Positions 29,790 to 38,749 are shown, numbered from the stretch's first letter. The stretch: 64,000 nt of DNA from Chryseobacterium indologenes (GCF_001295265.1 NZ_LJOD01000007.1:162346-226345), one strand, 5' to 3'. A program made the numbers and translations. Notes: generated from the letters alone by a model not told the origin.

Positions 29790-31067
29790 TTATTGTTTTA
29801 ATCTGATGGATACTGCATTTTTGTGAGCGAAAAGACCTTCTGCTTCCGCCATAATTTCTATTGTTTTTCCAATGTTCTGAAGGCCTTTTTTAGTCAGGTG
29901 CTGGAAAGTTATTTTCTTGACAAAGCTATCCAGTGAAACTCCGCTGTAGTTTCTGGCAAAAGCATTGGTAGGCAATGTATGGTTAGTGCCGCTTGCATAA
30001 TCCCCGGCACTTTCACAGGAATAGTTACCCAGGAAGACTGAGCCTGCATTTTGAACCATTGGAATATATTTTTCAAAGTCCTCTACCGCCAGAATCAGGT
30101 GTTCCGGTGCATACAGGTTGCTGAATTCAACCGCATTTTCAAGATTTTCTGTCAGGATGAAAAAGCTGTGCTGCAACGCCTGGTGTGCTGCTTCACTTCT
30201 CGGAAGCTTTTTAAGCTGCTTTTCTACAGCCTCTATTGTTTCATTAAATACTTTAAAATCGGTAGTGATAAAAACCACCTGGCTGTCATTTCCGTGTTCG
30301 GCCTGGGAAAGAAGGTCTGCCGCACAGAATTCAGGAACAGCTTTGTGATCTGCAATGACGAGCACTTCACTTGGCCCGGCCGGCATATCTACGGCAACAC
30401 CATAACGCTGTGCGTATTCTTTTCCTGCTACTACAAACTGGTTTCCGGGACCAAAGATCTTATAAACCTTCGGAATGCTTTCAGTTCCTAAGGCCATTGC
30501 CGCTACAGCCTGTGCACCCCCTGTTTTATAAATTTTTGAAATTCCGCAAAGCTGTGCAGTGTACAGAATAGCAGGATTGACACTGCCATTCTGGTCAGGA
30601 GGTGTGCAAAGAACAATTTCCTTACATCCCGCGATATTAGCAGGAATGGCCAGCATCAGAACGGTTGAGAATAAAGGGGCTGTTCCTCCCGGAATATAGA
30701 TTCCGACCTTTTCTACAGCTCGGTTTTCCCGCCAGCATACTACTCCGGATGTGGTCTCTATTTTTTCGGCTTGCTGTATTTGTGAAGCATGAAATTTTGA
30801 TATATTATCTTTTGCCTGCCCGATTGCTTTTTTTAAATTTTCACTGATCTGTCCGGCTGCATTTTCAATTTCAGCTTCTGAGACGGCAATCTGAGGCGTT
30901 ACGGCTTTATCAAATTTTTTATTGAATTCAATAAGCGCTTTATCTCCGTTTTGTGCTACTGCTTCAAATATGTCAGCAATAAGCCGGGAAATCTCTTCCC
31001 GTTCAATGACAGGACGCCTGGTAAGTTCCGGCCATGTTTTTATTTCTGGATACCTGTATATTTTCAT
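29790..31067 (-). CDS. hisD: Histidinol dehydrogenase
   Basis: A 425-residue zinc enzyme performing the final two oxidations to histidine. It shows VPGGTAPL-type IYIPGGTAPLFSTVLM, DMPAGPSEVLVIAD, SQAEHG, YAPEHL and FLGNYSCESAGDYASGTNHTLPT, all family signatures. Second gene of the operon, 2 bp after hisG. Confidence 0.97.
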   Translation of the reverse strand: MKIYRYPEIKTWPELTRRPVIEREEISRLIADIFEAVAQNGDKALIEFNKKFDKAVTPQIAVSEAEIENAAGQISENLKKAIGQAKDNISKFHASQIQQAEKIETTSGVVCWRENRAVEKVGIYIPGGTAPLFSTVLMLAIPANIAGCKEIVLCTPPDQNGSVNPAILYTAQLCGISKIYKTGGAQAVAAMALGTESIPKVYKIFGPGNQFVVAGKEYAQRYGVAVDMPAGPSEVLVIADHKAVPEFCAADLLSQAEHGNDSQVVFITTDFKVFNETIEAVEKQLKKLPRSEAAHQALQHSFFILTENLENAVEFSNLYAPEHLILAVEDFEKYIPMVQNAGSVFLGNYSCESAGDYASGTNHTLPTNAFARNYSGVSLDSFVKKITFQHLTKKGLQNIGKTIEIMAEAEGLFAHKNAVSIRLKQ

Positions 31068-31069
31068 CT

Positions 31070-31927
31070 TTATATAACCATTTTATCAATCGGAATAATT
31101 AATATGTCCTGGGCTCCGTTTTCTTTCAATTCGTCAATGACGTCCCAGAACCTTTCTTCATCAATCACGGAATGGATGCTGCTCCAGCCTTTTTCTGCCA
31201 ACGGAATGACGGTGGGACTTTTCAATACCGGAAGTACGGAAGCAATGTCCTGAATTTTTTCATTTGGGACATTCATAAGGATATATTTTGAGTTTTTTGC
31301 TTTTAAAACGGCTTTGATTCTGAACACAAATTTTTGCAGAACAGCTTCTTTCTCCTCACTGAGTTCTGAAGTCTTTGCGAGAACGGCCTCTGATTTCAGA
31401 AGGGTTACAGTTTCTCTTAATCCGTTTTTAAAAAGGGTGCTGCCTGAACTTACAATATCACAGATTCCGTCTGCAAGGCCTATATTGGGGGCTATTTCCA
31501 CTGATCCTGAAATGATATGAATTTCTGAATTGATGCCGTTTTTTGTCAGAAAACGGTTAAGGGTATTCGGATATGATGTTGCAATTTTTTTACCCTGGAA
31601 ATATGAGAGGTCGTCGGTTTCTACGTCTTTCGGAACAGCTAGGGAAACGCGACACCTTGAAAAGCCGAGTTGCTGAACGATTCTGATATTTTTCTGTTTT
31701 TCAGCTAAAAGATTTTCCCCTACAATGGCAATGTCTACCACTCCATCTTCCAGATATTGCGGAATATCGGAATTTCTGAGATAGAGAATCTCCATCGGAA
31801 AATTGTCTACGGACACTTTAAGCTGATCTTTTCCATTATTCACGAAGATCCCGCAATCTTTGAGAAGCTGTAAGGATTCTTCATACAGCCGGCCGCTTTT
31901 CTGAACTGCAATTTTTAATTTACTCAT
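31070..31927 (-). CDS. hisG: ATP phosphoribosyltransferase, long form
   Basis: A 285-residue first enzyme of histidine synthesis, joining ATP and PRPP. The PRPP-binding stretch GLADGICDIVSSGSTL is present. The extra C-terminal domain (about 210-285, MNVPNEKI and PLAEKGW) marks the long, HisZ-independent form, whose domain binds histidine for feedback inhibition. It is the first structural gene after the his attenuator. Confidence 0.96.
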   Translation of the reverse strand: MSKLKIAVQKSGRLYEESLQLLKDCGIFVNNGKDQLKVSVDNFPMEILYLRNSDIPQYLEDGVVDIAIVGENLLAEKQKNIRIVQQLGFSRCRVSLAVPKDVETDDLSYFQGKKIATSYPNTLNRFLTKNGINSEIHIISGSVEIAPNIGLADGICDIVSSGSTLFKNGLRETVTLLKSEAVLAKTSELSEEKEAVLQKFVFRIKAVLKAKNSKYILMNVPNEKIQDIASVLPVLKSPTVIPLAEKGWSSIHSVIDEERFWDVIDELKENGAQDILIIPIDKMVI

Positions 31928-31999
31928 TGTATTCTTTTTGAAGCCTGAGCAAATAAAACTGATCTGTTGGGAGTTTCTGGAAAGAAGAATTCAGGAAAC

Positions 32000-32031
32000 A
32001 AAAAAACCGTCTATTTACTCAGACGGTTTTT
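32000..32031 (-). terminator. Attenuator terminator of the his operon
   Basis: On the minus strand the 11-bp perfect stem AAAAACCGTCT / AGACGGTTTTT (loop 8 nt) is followed by a T-run, 73 nt before the hisG ATG. It lies downstream of the his leader peptide. Its 5' arm CCGTCT can instead pair with AGACGG in the leader (32072-32077). Confidence 0.88.
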
Positions 32032-32061
32032 AATTATTTTGATTTTTAACGTAGGTGCATA

Positions 32062-32127
32062 CTAATCAATTCCGTCTTTGCAGAGATGATAGTAGTAATG
32101 ATGTACTGTTAAAAAATTCGGTTTCAT
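32062..32127 (-). CDS. hisL: Histidine operon leader peptide
   Basis: A 21-residue ORF reading MKPNFLTVHHYYYHLCKDGID, with His at positions 9, 10 and 14 and three Tyr between. It starts about 10 nt after the predicted transcription start and lies before the attenuator terminator. The AGACGG used in the antiterminator pairing is encoded by codons 17-19. If ribosomes stall at His9/His10 the antiterminator can form; if they reach the stop they cover AGACGG and the terminator forms. This is the classical attenuation layout; the mechanism is inferred from sequence. Confidence 0.85.
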   Translation of the reverse strand: MKPNFLTVHHYYYHLCKDGID

Positions 32128-32144
32128 TATTTTGAATTGTGGTA

Positions 32145-32174
32145 CAAATGTAGGATTTATTTTTAAACTGCAAA
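32145..32174 (-). promoter_or_regulatory. Promoter of the his operon
   Basis: On the minus strand TTTG (32174-32171), an 18-nt spacer, then TACATTTG (32152-32145) match the Bacteroidota -33/-7 consensus very well. The predicted start is near 32138. Confidence 0.8.
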
Positions 32175-32180
32175 GTTTTT

Positions 32181-33284
32181 TTACATTAATTTTTTATAAA
32201 GTTTCATAATCTGGGCGGCAATCGGTTCGTCATTAAATTTCTGCACAAACTCGAAACTCTTTTCTGCACGGCGTTTTCTTTCGGATTCATTATCCCAGAG
32301 AAATTGTATTTTGGCTTTAAGATCAAGATAGTTTCCGGGATCAACATAAACTGAGTCTTTTCCCCCTGCTTCCGGAAGGCAGCTTGTATTGCCTGTTATG
32401 GTAACCGTTTTTGAGAAAAGGGCTTCAATAACCGGTATTCCGAAGCCTTCGAAGAAGCTTGGATACACAAAAATATCAGCCAGTTTATAGATCACCGCCA
32501 GTTCATCCATAGAAACGCCTTCAAGAAAATGGGTCTGTTTTTCCATTTTGTTCTTTCGGATAAAATCAGCTACTTTTTTATAATATCTGGTTTTTCTTCC
32601 GACTACTACAAGCGGTATTTCTGTTCCCTGGATGGCTTTAACAATATTCAGGAGATTTTTCCGGTCCTCTATGGTTCCTACATTCAGAATGAAACGCTGC
32701 GGAAGCCCGAATTTATCTTTTACCGCGAGAATCTGCTCATCGGTCTGCTGCTCTTTGAATGCTTTGTGGCATCCCTGATAGATTACTTCAATCTTATCTT
32801 CCGGAACTTTCAGGTAATGGATAATATCTCTTTTAGTCTGTTCTGAGATGGCAATGATTTTATCTGCTGTTTCAGCGGACTTTTTAAATTTCCAAAAGTG
32901 AATTTTTCTGTCAAAAAAGGAATAATACTGAGGATATCTCATGAAGATCAGGTCATGGATGGTCACGATTTTTACAATCGGTTTTTTATCCCATTTCAGA
33001 GGGAGTTCACCGGAAAGCCCATGGAAAATATCAGCTCCCTGTTTCTGAGCATCTTTTCCCATTGCCAGCTGCCTTGAGAATTTTCCTTTTGAAGTTTCCA
33101 CAAACCGGACATCAGGTCTTTCCAGAATTTCTTTCCCCCGTTCTGAGGTGTTTTTATTCAGCAGGAGATATTCATTTTCAGGATAATACTGAGACAGAAT
33201 CCTTACAAGATCTCTCGAATAATTGCCCAATCCGGACGTATTATGAAAAAAACGTTTTGCATCGAAGGCAATTTTCATGTTCAT
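32181..33284 (-). CDS. Family 4 glycosyltransferase
   Basis: About 367 residues with GT-B fold. The N-terminal part has a Gly-rich acceptor loop (FHNTSGLGNYSRDL) and the C-terminal domain shows NVGTIEDRKNLLNIVKA, FLEGVSMDELAVIYKLADIFVYPS and EGFGIPVIEAL, the sugar-nucleotide site of GT4 enzymes. It probably adds a sugar, often mannose, to a surface glycan. In-frame ATGs are at 33284 and 33278 and a TTG at 33293; 33284 is chosen. It lies just upstream of, and on the same strand as, the his promoter but has its own -7 box. Confidence 0.85.
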   Translation of the reverse strand: MNMKIAFDAKRFFHNTSGLGNYSRDLVRILSQYYPENEYLLLNKNTSERGKEILERPDVRFVETSKGKFSRQLAMGKDAQKQGADIFHGLSGELPLKWDKKPIVKIVTIHDLIFMRYPQYYSFFDRKIHFWKFKKSAETADKIIAISEQTKRDIIHYLKVPEDKIEVIYQGCHKAFKEQQTDEQILAVKDKFGLPQRFILNVGTIEDRKNLLNIVKAIQGTEIPLVVVGRKTRYYKKVADFIRKNKMEKQTHFLEGVSMDELAVIYKLADIFVYPSFFEGFGIPVIEALFSKTVTITGNTSCLPEAGGKDSVYVDPGNYLDLKAKIQFLWDNESERKRRAEKSFEFVQKFNDEPIAAQIMKLYKKLM

Positions 33285-33311
33285 GTTTTTCAATAAGCTT
33301 TTTTAATCTTT

Positions 33312-33319
33312 CAAAGGTA
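33312..33319 (-). promoter_or_regulatory. -7 promoter element of the glycosyltransferase gene
   Basis: TACCTTTG on the minus strand, 27 nt before the chosen ATG. Confidence 0.5.
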
Positions 33320-33329
33320 TCAATAAAAT

Positions 33330-33355
33330 AAACCCTAAATGTATATTCAGGGTTT
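33330..33355 (-). terminator. Terminator after dapD
   Basis: The 7-bp stem AAACCCT / AGGGTTT lies 49 bp after the dapD stop on the minus strand, with a weak T-rich tail (ATTTTATT). Confidence 0.55.
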
Positions 33356-33403
33356 TTATATGAATTTTAAGAATAATTCTTCAAAATTTAAGGTAAATAC
33401 GGC

Positions 33404-34216
33404 TTATACAGCTACATTATTTTCTCTTAAAGCATCGTTAAGAGATGTTTTCTTATCTGTAGATTCTTTTCTCTGTCCGATGATCAGGGCACACGGAACC
33501 TGATATTCACCAGCCGGATACTGTTTTGTGTAGCTTCCGGGAATAACTACTGAACGGGCAGGAACTCTTCCTTTGATCTCTACAGGCTCACTGCCTGTAA
33601 CATCGATAATTTTTGTAGAAGCGGTTAATACTACATTGGCACCCAATACAGCTTCTTTTTCTACATGAACTCCTTCCACCACGATACATCTTGAACCGAT
33701 AAAGCAGTCATCTTCAATGATTACGGGAGCCGCCTGAAGCGGTTCCAATACTCCACCGATTCCGACACCTCCGCTTAGGTGAACATTTTTTCCGATCTGT
33801 GCGCAGCTTCCAACAGTTGCCCAGGTATCTACCATTGTTCCTGAATCTACATAAGCTCCGATATTTACGTAAGACGGCATCATGATTACTCCTGAAGCTA
33901 CGAAAGATCCTTCTCTGGCAATCGCATGCGGTACAACTCTCACTCCTTTTTCTGCATAATTTTTCTTCAAAGGAATTTTGTCATGAAATTCAAACGGACC
34001 TACCTCAATGGTTTCCATTTTCTGAATCGGGAAATACATTACCACAGCTTTCTTCACCCACTCATTCACCTGCCATCCGTTTTCTACAGGTTCAGCAACA
34101 CGAAGTTCACCTGAATCCAATAAAGAAATAACCTCTCTTATCGCCTTCTGGCTTTCTTCATTCTGTAATAAATCTCTATTATCCCAAATGTTTTCAATTG
34201 TTTGTTGTAACGACAT
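33404..34216 (-). CDS. dapD: Tetrahydrodipicolinate N-succinyltransferase
   Basis: A 270-residue trimeric left-handed beta-helix acyltransferase of the succinylase route to diaminopimelate and lysine. The hexapeptide repeat region (GSFVASGVIMMPSYVNIGAYVD on) and the DTWATVGSCAQIGKNVHLSGGVGIGGVLEP block are diagnostic. Its promoter box is 37 bp upstream and it appears monocistronic. Confidence 0.95.
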   Translation of the reverse strand: MSLQQTIENIWDNRDLLQNEESQKAIREVISLLDSGELRVAEPVENGWQVNEWVKKAVVMYFPIQKMETIEVGPFEFHDKIPLKKNYAEKGVRVVPHAIAREGSFVASGVIMMPSYVNIGAYVDSGTMVDTWATVGSCAQIGKNVHLSGGVGIGGVLEPLQAAPVIIEDDCFIGSRCIVVEGVHVEKEAVLGANVVLTASTKIIDVTGSEPVEIKGRVPARSVVIPGSYTKQYPAGEYQVPCALIIGQRKESTDKKTSLNDALRENNVAV

Positions 34217-34252
34217 GTTTCTTGTTTAAATTAATTTGAAAATTATACCGGC

Positions 34253-34260
34253 CAAAGATA
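34253..34260 (-). promoter_or_regulatory. -7 promoter element of dapD
   Basis: TATCTTTG on the minus strand, 36 nt before the dapD ATG. Confidence 0.6.
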
Positions 34261-34297
34261 CAAAAAAGTTCATCAAAACAGTTTGCTCCTGATGCTT

Positions 34298-34909
34298 TTA
34301 ATGAAAACACAACATGCGGCCCGTAGTCTTTTTATAATTCATATAACCTGCTCCATGCTGTTGTAATAAATATTCTTCTTCAAGCCTGATCTGAATCTGC
34401 ATCAGCATATGCCCTGAAAGCAAAAATGTAAAAGAAATGATTGTGGGAACCAGAAATAAAAAACCGATAAGGGCAACCGTCATTCCCAGAAAAACAGGAT
34501 TTCTTGAAATTCTGAATAAGCCGGTCACCACCAGTTTTGTTTTGGTGGTATGATCTATCCCGATCCGCCAGGAATCCTTCATTTGTATCTGTGCTGTTAT
34601 TACCCATACAAAAGCTGATACCATCATAAAAATTCCTGCATACCTGGAAACCGGATGGTCTAAAAACCGGATTGTAAAAGCCGACAGAATTTTTTCAGGA
34701 AATAAAAGAATCAAAAGGGTATAGATAAAAAGTGCTGTCAGGATGATTTTGAAGTAGCGGCCGATAAGTCCGTAAGCAGAGTCGTCACTGGGAAGAACGT
34801 CAGGCCTCCGGCCGGTTCTTGTATAGACCAGCAGGCTGGCACCCAGAAATGCAGTGATAAAGAAAAATATAAAGTAAAGGGGAGCAAAGAATCTTATAAA
34901 ATCTGTCAT
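34298..34909 (-). CDS. Isoprenylcysteine carboxyl methyltransferase-like integral membrane protein
   Basis: About 203 residues from ATG 34909 (a TTG at 34951 would extend it). Five or so transmembrane helices are followed by SWRIGIDHTTKTKLVVTGLF, ISRNPVFLG and a terminal RLEEEYLLQQHG...YKKTTGR. These are the conserved C-terminal SAM-binding motifs of the ICMT/phospholipid methyltransferase group. Bacterial members methylate unknown lipid or protein substrates; function is open. Confidence 0.78.
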   Translation of the reverse strand: MTDFIRFFAPLYFIFFFITAFLGASLLVYTRTGRRPDVLPSDDSAYGLIGRYFKIILTALFIYTLLILLFPEKILSAFTIRFLDHPVSRYAGIFMMVSAFVWVITAQIQMKDSWRIGIDHTTKTKLVVTGLFRISRNPVFLGMTVALIGFLFLVPTIISFTFLLSGHMLMQIQIRLEEEYLLQQHGAGYMNYKKTTGRMLCFH

Positions 34910-34966
34910 TGTTTTTATTTTATGACAAATTTCGAAATCTGTTCTATGCAATTCTATTGCAAATGT

Positions 34967-35542
34967 TTAAAGAACTCTTTGAGCATGAAGATAGGCCTTG
35001 TTCCAATATTTTTCGTTCAGTGATGAAATAATAACTCCTTTTGATGTGGAAGCGTGGATAAACTTTACTTCTCCATCCGTCCCGATATCATGAACAATAC
35101 CTACATGGGAAACCCTGCTTCCGCCTGCCGTTGCAAAAAACAGGAGATCACCCGGCTGTACTTCCTTAATATCTATTTTCTTTCCTGCTTCAGCCTGATC
35201 CGAAGATCTTCGGGGAAGTGAAAAATCGTTTTCTCCAAATACTTTTACGGTAAATCCGGAACAGTCAAAGCCGGAAGAGGTATTTCCTCCGAATTTATAA
35301 GGGGTTCCGATATATTTTTCTGCATCTTTCAGGATATCGCTGATTGACCTGGATACTTTTCCGTCAAACTTTGAATCAAGTTTTCTGAGGTTTTCGGCTC
35401 TCGTTACGGTTTTAGAGCCTGTATTCTTCTTTGATGAAGCTGTTTTTGAGGCTCCGCATGACACCGCTACAGCTGAAGCGATCAGTAAGACAGAAAGCTT
35501 CTTTAATTTCAGGTTTTCAAATAATCCCGGTACCATAGTCAT
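34967..35542 (-). CDS. NlpC/P60 (C40) peptidoglycan endopeptidase lipoprotein
   Basis: A 191-residue envelope protein with a lipobox ending at Cys29 (VAVSC). The NlpC/P60 domain (about 70-191) has catalytic Cys94 in DCSGF, His146 in SHVGIV and His163 in FIHAST. It should cleave peptide stems of peptidoglycan from the outer-membrane inner leaflet. The start at ATG 35542 or ATG 35536 is equally possible. Its -7 box is at 35573-35580. Confidence 0.9.
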   Translation of the reverse strand: MTMVPGLFENLKLKKLSVLLIASAVAVSCGASKTASSKKNTGSKTVTRAENLRKLDSKFDGKVSRSISDILKDAEKYIGTPYKFGGNTSSGFDCSGFTVKVFGENDFSLPRRSSDQAEAGKKIDIKEVQPGDLLFFATAGGSRVSHVGIVHDIGTDGEVKFIHASTSKGVIISSLNEKYWNKAYLHAQRVL

Positions 35543-35572
35543 CTGATTTTAAATGAAGTAACTAAATATGCA

Positions 35573-35580
35573 CAAATATA
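35573..35580 (-). promoter_or_regulatory. -7 promoter element of the NlpC/P60 gene
   Basis: TATATTTG on the minus strand, 31 nt before the start codon. Confidence 0.5.
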
Positions 35581-35644
35581 CATTTTTATATTTTAATTAT
35601 ATAATAACTATACTACAACTATATTATAAATATATGTTAAAATA

Positions 35645-35673
35645 TTGATTTTATATATTTATTACTATCTTTG
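35645..35673 (+). promoter_or_regulatory. -33/-7 promoter of the 216-residue hypothetical gene
   Basis: TTG (35645-35647), 18 nt, TATCTTTG (35666-35673), then ATG at 35690. Both elements and the spacing fit the flavobacterial consensus. Confidence 0.7.
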
Positions 35674-35689
35674 AGTTCAATTTTACAGT

Positions 35690-36340
35690 ATGGCAACGTA
35701 TGAAAGTTTAATAAAGATCACAGGAGCCGTTGGCGATCTGGTTTTTTACAGCCTGAACGGGAAAAATGTGGTCCGTAAGAAAAGCGGATTTAATAAAAAG
35801 GCTTTTAAAAAGAGTCCTTCATACGAGAAAGTACGTCAGAACAGTTCTGAATTCGGGCATTGCTCCAAAGCGGGAAAGCTTATCCGGAGCTGTATTAACG
35901 GATATATTAAAGAAGCCGGCGATCCCCTGCTCTATCAGAGTTTTGCCAAACTAATGACGGATATAAAAGACCTGGATACAGTTTCAGAAAGAGGAAAAAG
36001 AAGTGTGGAAAAAGGTCTTCTAACAGAAAAAGGGAAAGAATTGTTAAAGGCATTCCAATTTGGAAATAAAGAGACCATTTCCACAGAAATCAGGATTTCA
36101 ACGGAGCTTCAACATAATATACATGCTGCTGTCAAGGATGATGATATTCATGAAACAGCATTGATTAGTATAAAACCTGATTTTGAAGAATATACTGTTG
36201 AATATATTGAAGAACAAGGTATTCCTACACAAGAGGGGAAAATTAATTTTAAAAATCATTTTCCGGATGAAGGTGTCCTGCTCTATTTCCTTATTATTAA
36301 AAATAAAGACGGGAATATTTCCCGGATGGGATTTGTATAG
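35690..36340 (+). CDS. Conserved Bacteroidota hypothetical protein
   Basis: A 216-residue soluble protein without signal peptide. Its N-terminal half, ITGAVGDLVFYSLNGKNVVRKKSGFNKKAF...SSEFGHCSKAGKLIR, follows a pattern I have seen in unnamed Bacteroidota proteins. The C-terminal half is acidic and strand-rich. No catalytic motif is visible and neighbours give no clue. It has a very good own promoter. Confidence 0.65.
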   Translation: MATYESLIKITGAVGDLVFYSLNGKNVVRKKSGFNKKAFKKSPSYEKVRQNSSEFGHCSKAGKLIRSCINGYIKEAGDPLLYQSFAKLMTDIKDLDTVSERGKRSVEKGLLTEKGKELLKAFQFGNKETISTEIRISTELQHNIHAAVKDDDIHETALISIKPDFEEYTVEYIEEQGIPTQEGKINFKNHFPDEGVLLYFLIIKNKDGNISRMGFV

Positions 36341-36412
36341 ATTTGAAAATTTGAGATTTGCATATGAGGACAGGCAGAATCTTAGATTGACTTTTAAATG
36401 AAGAGACAAAAA

Positions 36413-36446
36413 AAAGTCTGCAGGTTGATCTGCAGACTTTCTTTTT
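36413..36446. terminator. Bidirectional terminator between convergent genes
   Basis: The 11-bp stem AAAGTCTGCAG / CTGCAGACTTT with loop GTTGAT has a T-run on the plus side and A-rich sequence (T-run on the minus strand) on the other, serving both convergent genes. Confidence 0.88.
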
Positions 36447-36820
36447 TATTGTTTATTTTTCTCTCCTGACCATGTTCCGGTTCTTGTTGGAGTAGGAACT
36501 GAGTTTGACCAGCTTCCGTTTCCTTTCCCTTCTCTTGTGAGTGCTCCTCTGAATTCTCCATCTGAAGGAAGACCGACTACTGAAGTAAGATCTCCGGTGT
36601 CTGTTAAGTTTCCTGAAATGGTATAGTTTTCATTATTTACTTCAGAATGCATGGTTCCGGATACTTTACCGTCACTTGCCACCACAAAGTTCCAGGTTCC
36701 TTTATCGCTGCCGTCGTATTTCCCTGACCAGGTTCCGATAAAATCGTAAATAGTGTCATCGTCTGAGCTGCATCCGATAAATAAAAAAGCTGTTAAAAGA
36801 AGTAAAAAAAGTTTCTTCAT
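36446..36820 (-). CDS. Small lipoprotein with beta-strand repeats
   Basis: A 124-residue protein with a lipobox ending in FIGC (Cys17). The mature part has repeated GTW/GSW strands (GTWSGKYDG, GTWNFVV, GSWSNSV, GTWSGEKN), like a small beta-barrel or lipocalin-like fold. Such orphan lipoproteins are common in Chryseobacterium; no function is known. A -7 box lies about 100 bp upstream. Confidence 0.7.
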   Translation of the reverse strand: MKKLFLLLLTAFLFIGCSSDDDTIYDFIGTWSGKYDGSDKGTWNFVVASDGKVSGTMHSEVNNENYTISGNLTDTGDLTSVVGLPSDGEFRGALTREGKGNGSWSNSVPTPTRTGTWSGEKNKQ

Positions 36821-37329
36821 AGTTCTAATAGTTTTATACCCTAATCAAATTGGATTGTTTTCTTATTTATTGTTCATAAACAGAGAACAGAATTAATATG
36901 TTTATTATTGTTTAATGTCGTGCAAATCTACTAAATTTTTCATTCAGATTATCTGAATTTTAACCAGCCGTTTATATTTTTATGAATAAGCAGCATATTT
37001 TGGCTAAAATACAATTATTTTTCAAATAGAAGCTGATGAGCGAGATTTTATATGAAACGAGTGTTTTTTGATGGTTTTATAATCTAATTTAAAGTTTGAT
37101 TGGTGATTTTAGACGGCAATGTGGTAATCAACTGAATTAATTTTATGAAGCTAATTAAAGGGAATTAAACTTACTCCAATACTCCTTTCAACACATATTA
37201 ATTATCAGAAATTAATATTTAAATTACAAAGTTGTATTTAATTAATAAACATCCATTAACTTCTAACTTCAAAATTATGCTTCGCACTTATTTAAAGGAA
37301 AAAAGTTATCTTTGAAGGAAAACTAAATC
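36821..37329. other. Intergenic region with two divergent promoter boxes
   Basis: About 510 AT-rich bp without a gene. TAGATTTG on the minus strand (36923-36930) could serve the lipoprotein and TATCTTTG on the plus strand (37307-37314) serves the AbiH gene 16 bp later. GC content drops here compared with the region to the left. Confidence 0.5.
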
Positions 37330-38577
37330 ATGAATAGACTTGTCATTATAGGTAATGGATTTGACTTAGCGCATGGGCTCCCCACTTCTTATGGTAATTT
37401 TTTAAACTGGATATGGAAAAACTATAACTCAGAAAATCCTTTAATAAATGCCCTATTCAATGTAGATAGAACTAGTTTTACTGTTGATGAAAACATTTCT
37501 TGCTATGCAGATTTTGATAAATACGTGATGGAAAAATGTAGAGGCGGCGCATACAGCATTAAGGAGCCTTTACATAGTAATTCTACATATTCTGTTTTAT
37601 ACAAAGAAACCCTGTATGATGCACCACGTACAGTTTTTTCATTTAGAAACAAATTGTTTGAACTAATTACGGTTAAAAACATTGTAAACTGGGTTGATAT
37701 TGAAAACATTTATTATGATGTTTTAAAGTCTATTGTAAAAGGAGATAATAAGTTTCCTAAGCTGGGAAATGTGCAGATTCTTAATGACGATTTCGAGCAA
37801 ATTAAAAATCTTTTGCATTTATACATTGATGAAGAGGTTGAAAAAAAATATAGCTATGATGGCACATATAGTAGATGTATCTCTATAATTGACTTGTTCG
37901 AGTATAGTTTCAATAATTTAGAAAAACAGCCCTATTCTGATTTGTTTTCAGAGTTCCCGCCCAACTATAGAAGCAGTCTTATAGATTTTGACAATTTATT
38001 TCATCCTGATTTTGACTCTCATCAAAACGATGCATTTGAAACAATGTTTGTTGATTTTAACTACACTAGTAATTGCTCCAACTACGTATCAATTATGTCT
38101 CGTATGGGACGCAGAGGTTTTGGACAAATATTTTATACACCTATACATGGGCAAATAAGCGATGTAAGAAACCCTATAAACTTTGGTTTTGGAGATGAGA
38201 TGGATGATCATTATAAAATTCTTGAAAATACTGGAGATAATGCTTTTTTGAAAAATATTAAATCATTCATGTACTTTAATAATTCAAATTATAGAAATTT
38301 ACTTAACTGGATTGAAAGTAATGATTTTCAAATCTTTATCATGGGGCATTCGTGTGGCCTGTCCGACAGGACATTGCTGAATACCTTATTTGAACATAAC
38401 AATTGTAAATCAATTAAAATTTTTTATCATCAGAAAGATGATGGAACTGATAATTTCACAGAATTATCACAAAATATTTCTCGTCACTTTAATAAAAAAT
38501 CTATGATGAGAGAAAAGGTTGTAGATAAAAGCATTTCTAAGCCATTACCCCAAAATGTAAGATATAATTCCAAATAA
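37330..38577 (+). CDS. AbiH family abortive infection protein
   Basis: A 415-residue cytoplasmic protein. The N terminus MNRLVIIGNGFDLAHGLPTSYGNF is the diagnostic start of the AbiH family (PF14253), known from lactococcal phage abortive infection; the conserved C-terminal IMGHSCGLSDRTLL and FNYTSN motifs are also there. It is expected to limit phage spread by an unknown mechanism. It is a single gene with its own -7 box and a terminator, AT-rich relative to its left neighbours, and lies close to the prophage boundary, which suggests acquisition by transfer. Confidence 0.85.
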   Translation: MNRLVIIGNGFDLAHGLPTSYGNFLNWIWKNYNSENPLINALFNVDRTSFTVDENISCYADFDKYVMEKCRGGAYSIKEPLHSNSTYSVLYKETLYDAPRTVFSFRNKLFELITVKNIVNWVDIENIYYDVLKSIVKGDNKFPKLGNVQILNDDFEQIKNLLHLYIDEEVEKKYSYDGTYSRCISIIDLFEYSFNNLEKQPYSDLFSEFPPNYRSSLIDFDNLFHPDFDSHQNDAFETMFVDFNYTSNCSNYVSIMSRMGRRGFGQIFYTPIHGQISDVRNPINFGFGDEMDDHYKILENTGDNAFLKNIKSFMYFNNSNYRNLLNWIESNDFQIFIMGHSCGLSDRTLLNTLFEHNNCKSIKIFYHQKDDGTDNFTELSQNISRHFNKKSMMREKVVDKSISKPLPQNVRYNSK

Positions 38578-38581
38578 TTAA

Positions 38582-38606
38582 AGCCTCAATTAAGAGGCTG
38601 TTTTAC
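38582..38606. terminator. Bidirectional terminator between abiH and the 48-residue ORF
   Basis: Stem AGCCTC / GAGGCT with loop AATTAA, then GTTTTA on the plus strand. It serves both convergent genes. Confidence 0.7.
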
Positions 38607-38749
38607 TCTTTAGTATTTATTATATTTCCAATTACCGTATCATAATGTTCAATTGACCGGAACGAAGTACCATTTGTTAAAACAATATTACATCCATCTG
38701 CTCCACTTTGATTTGGTTCAATCATTAAAATGTGGCTAATGTTAACCAT
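38603..38749 (-). CDS. Small hypothetical protein (48 residues)
   Basis: The ORF runs from ATG 38749 and reads MVNISHILMIEPNQSGADGC... to NTKE. It is preceded by TATATTTG on the minus strand (38782-38789), an exact -7 box, and ends at the shared terminator. The strand pattern (ILMIE..., IVLTNG, SFRSIEHYDTVIGNI) looks like a small beta protein. Function unknown. Confidence 0.5.
   Translation of the reverse strand: MVNISHILMIEPNQSGADGCNIVLTNGTSFRSIEHYDTVIGNIINTKE

Noticed and set aside
25351..31520. Plus-strand ORFs opposite the his operon
   Set aside because: All are antisense to well-conserved his genes and show no protein-like features.
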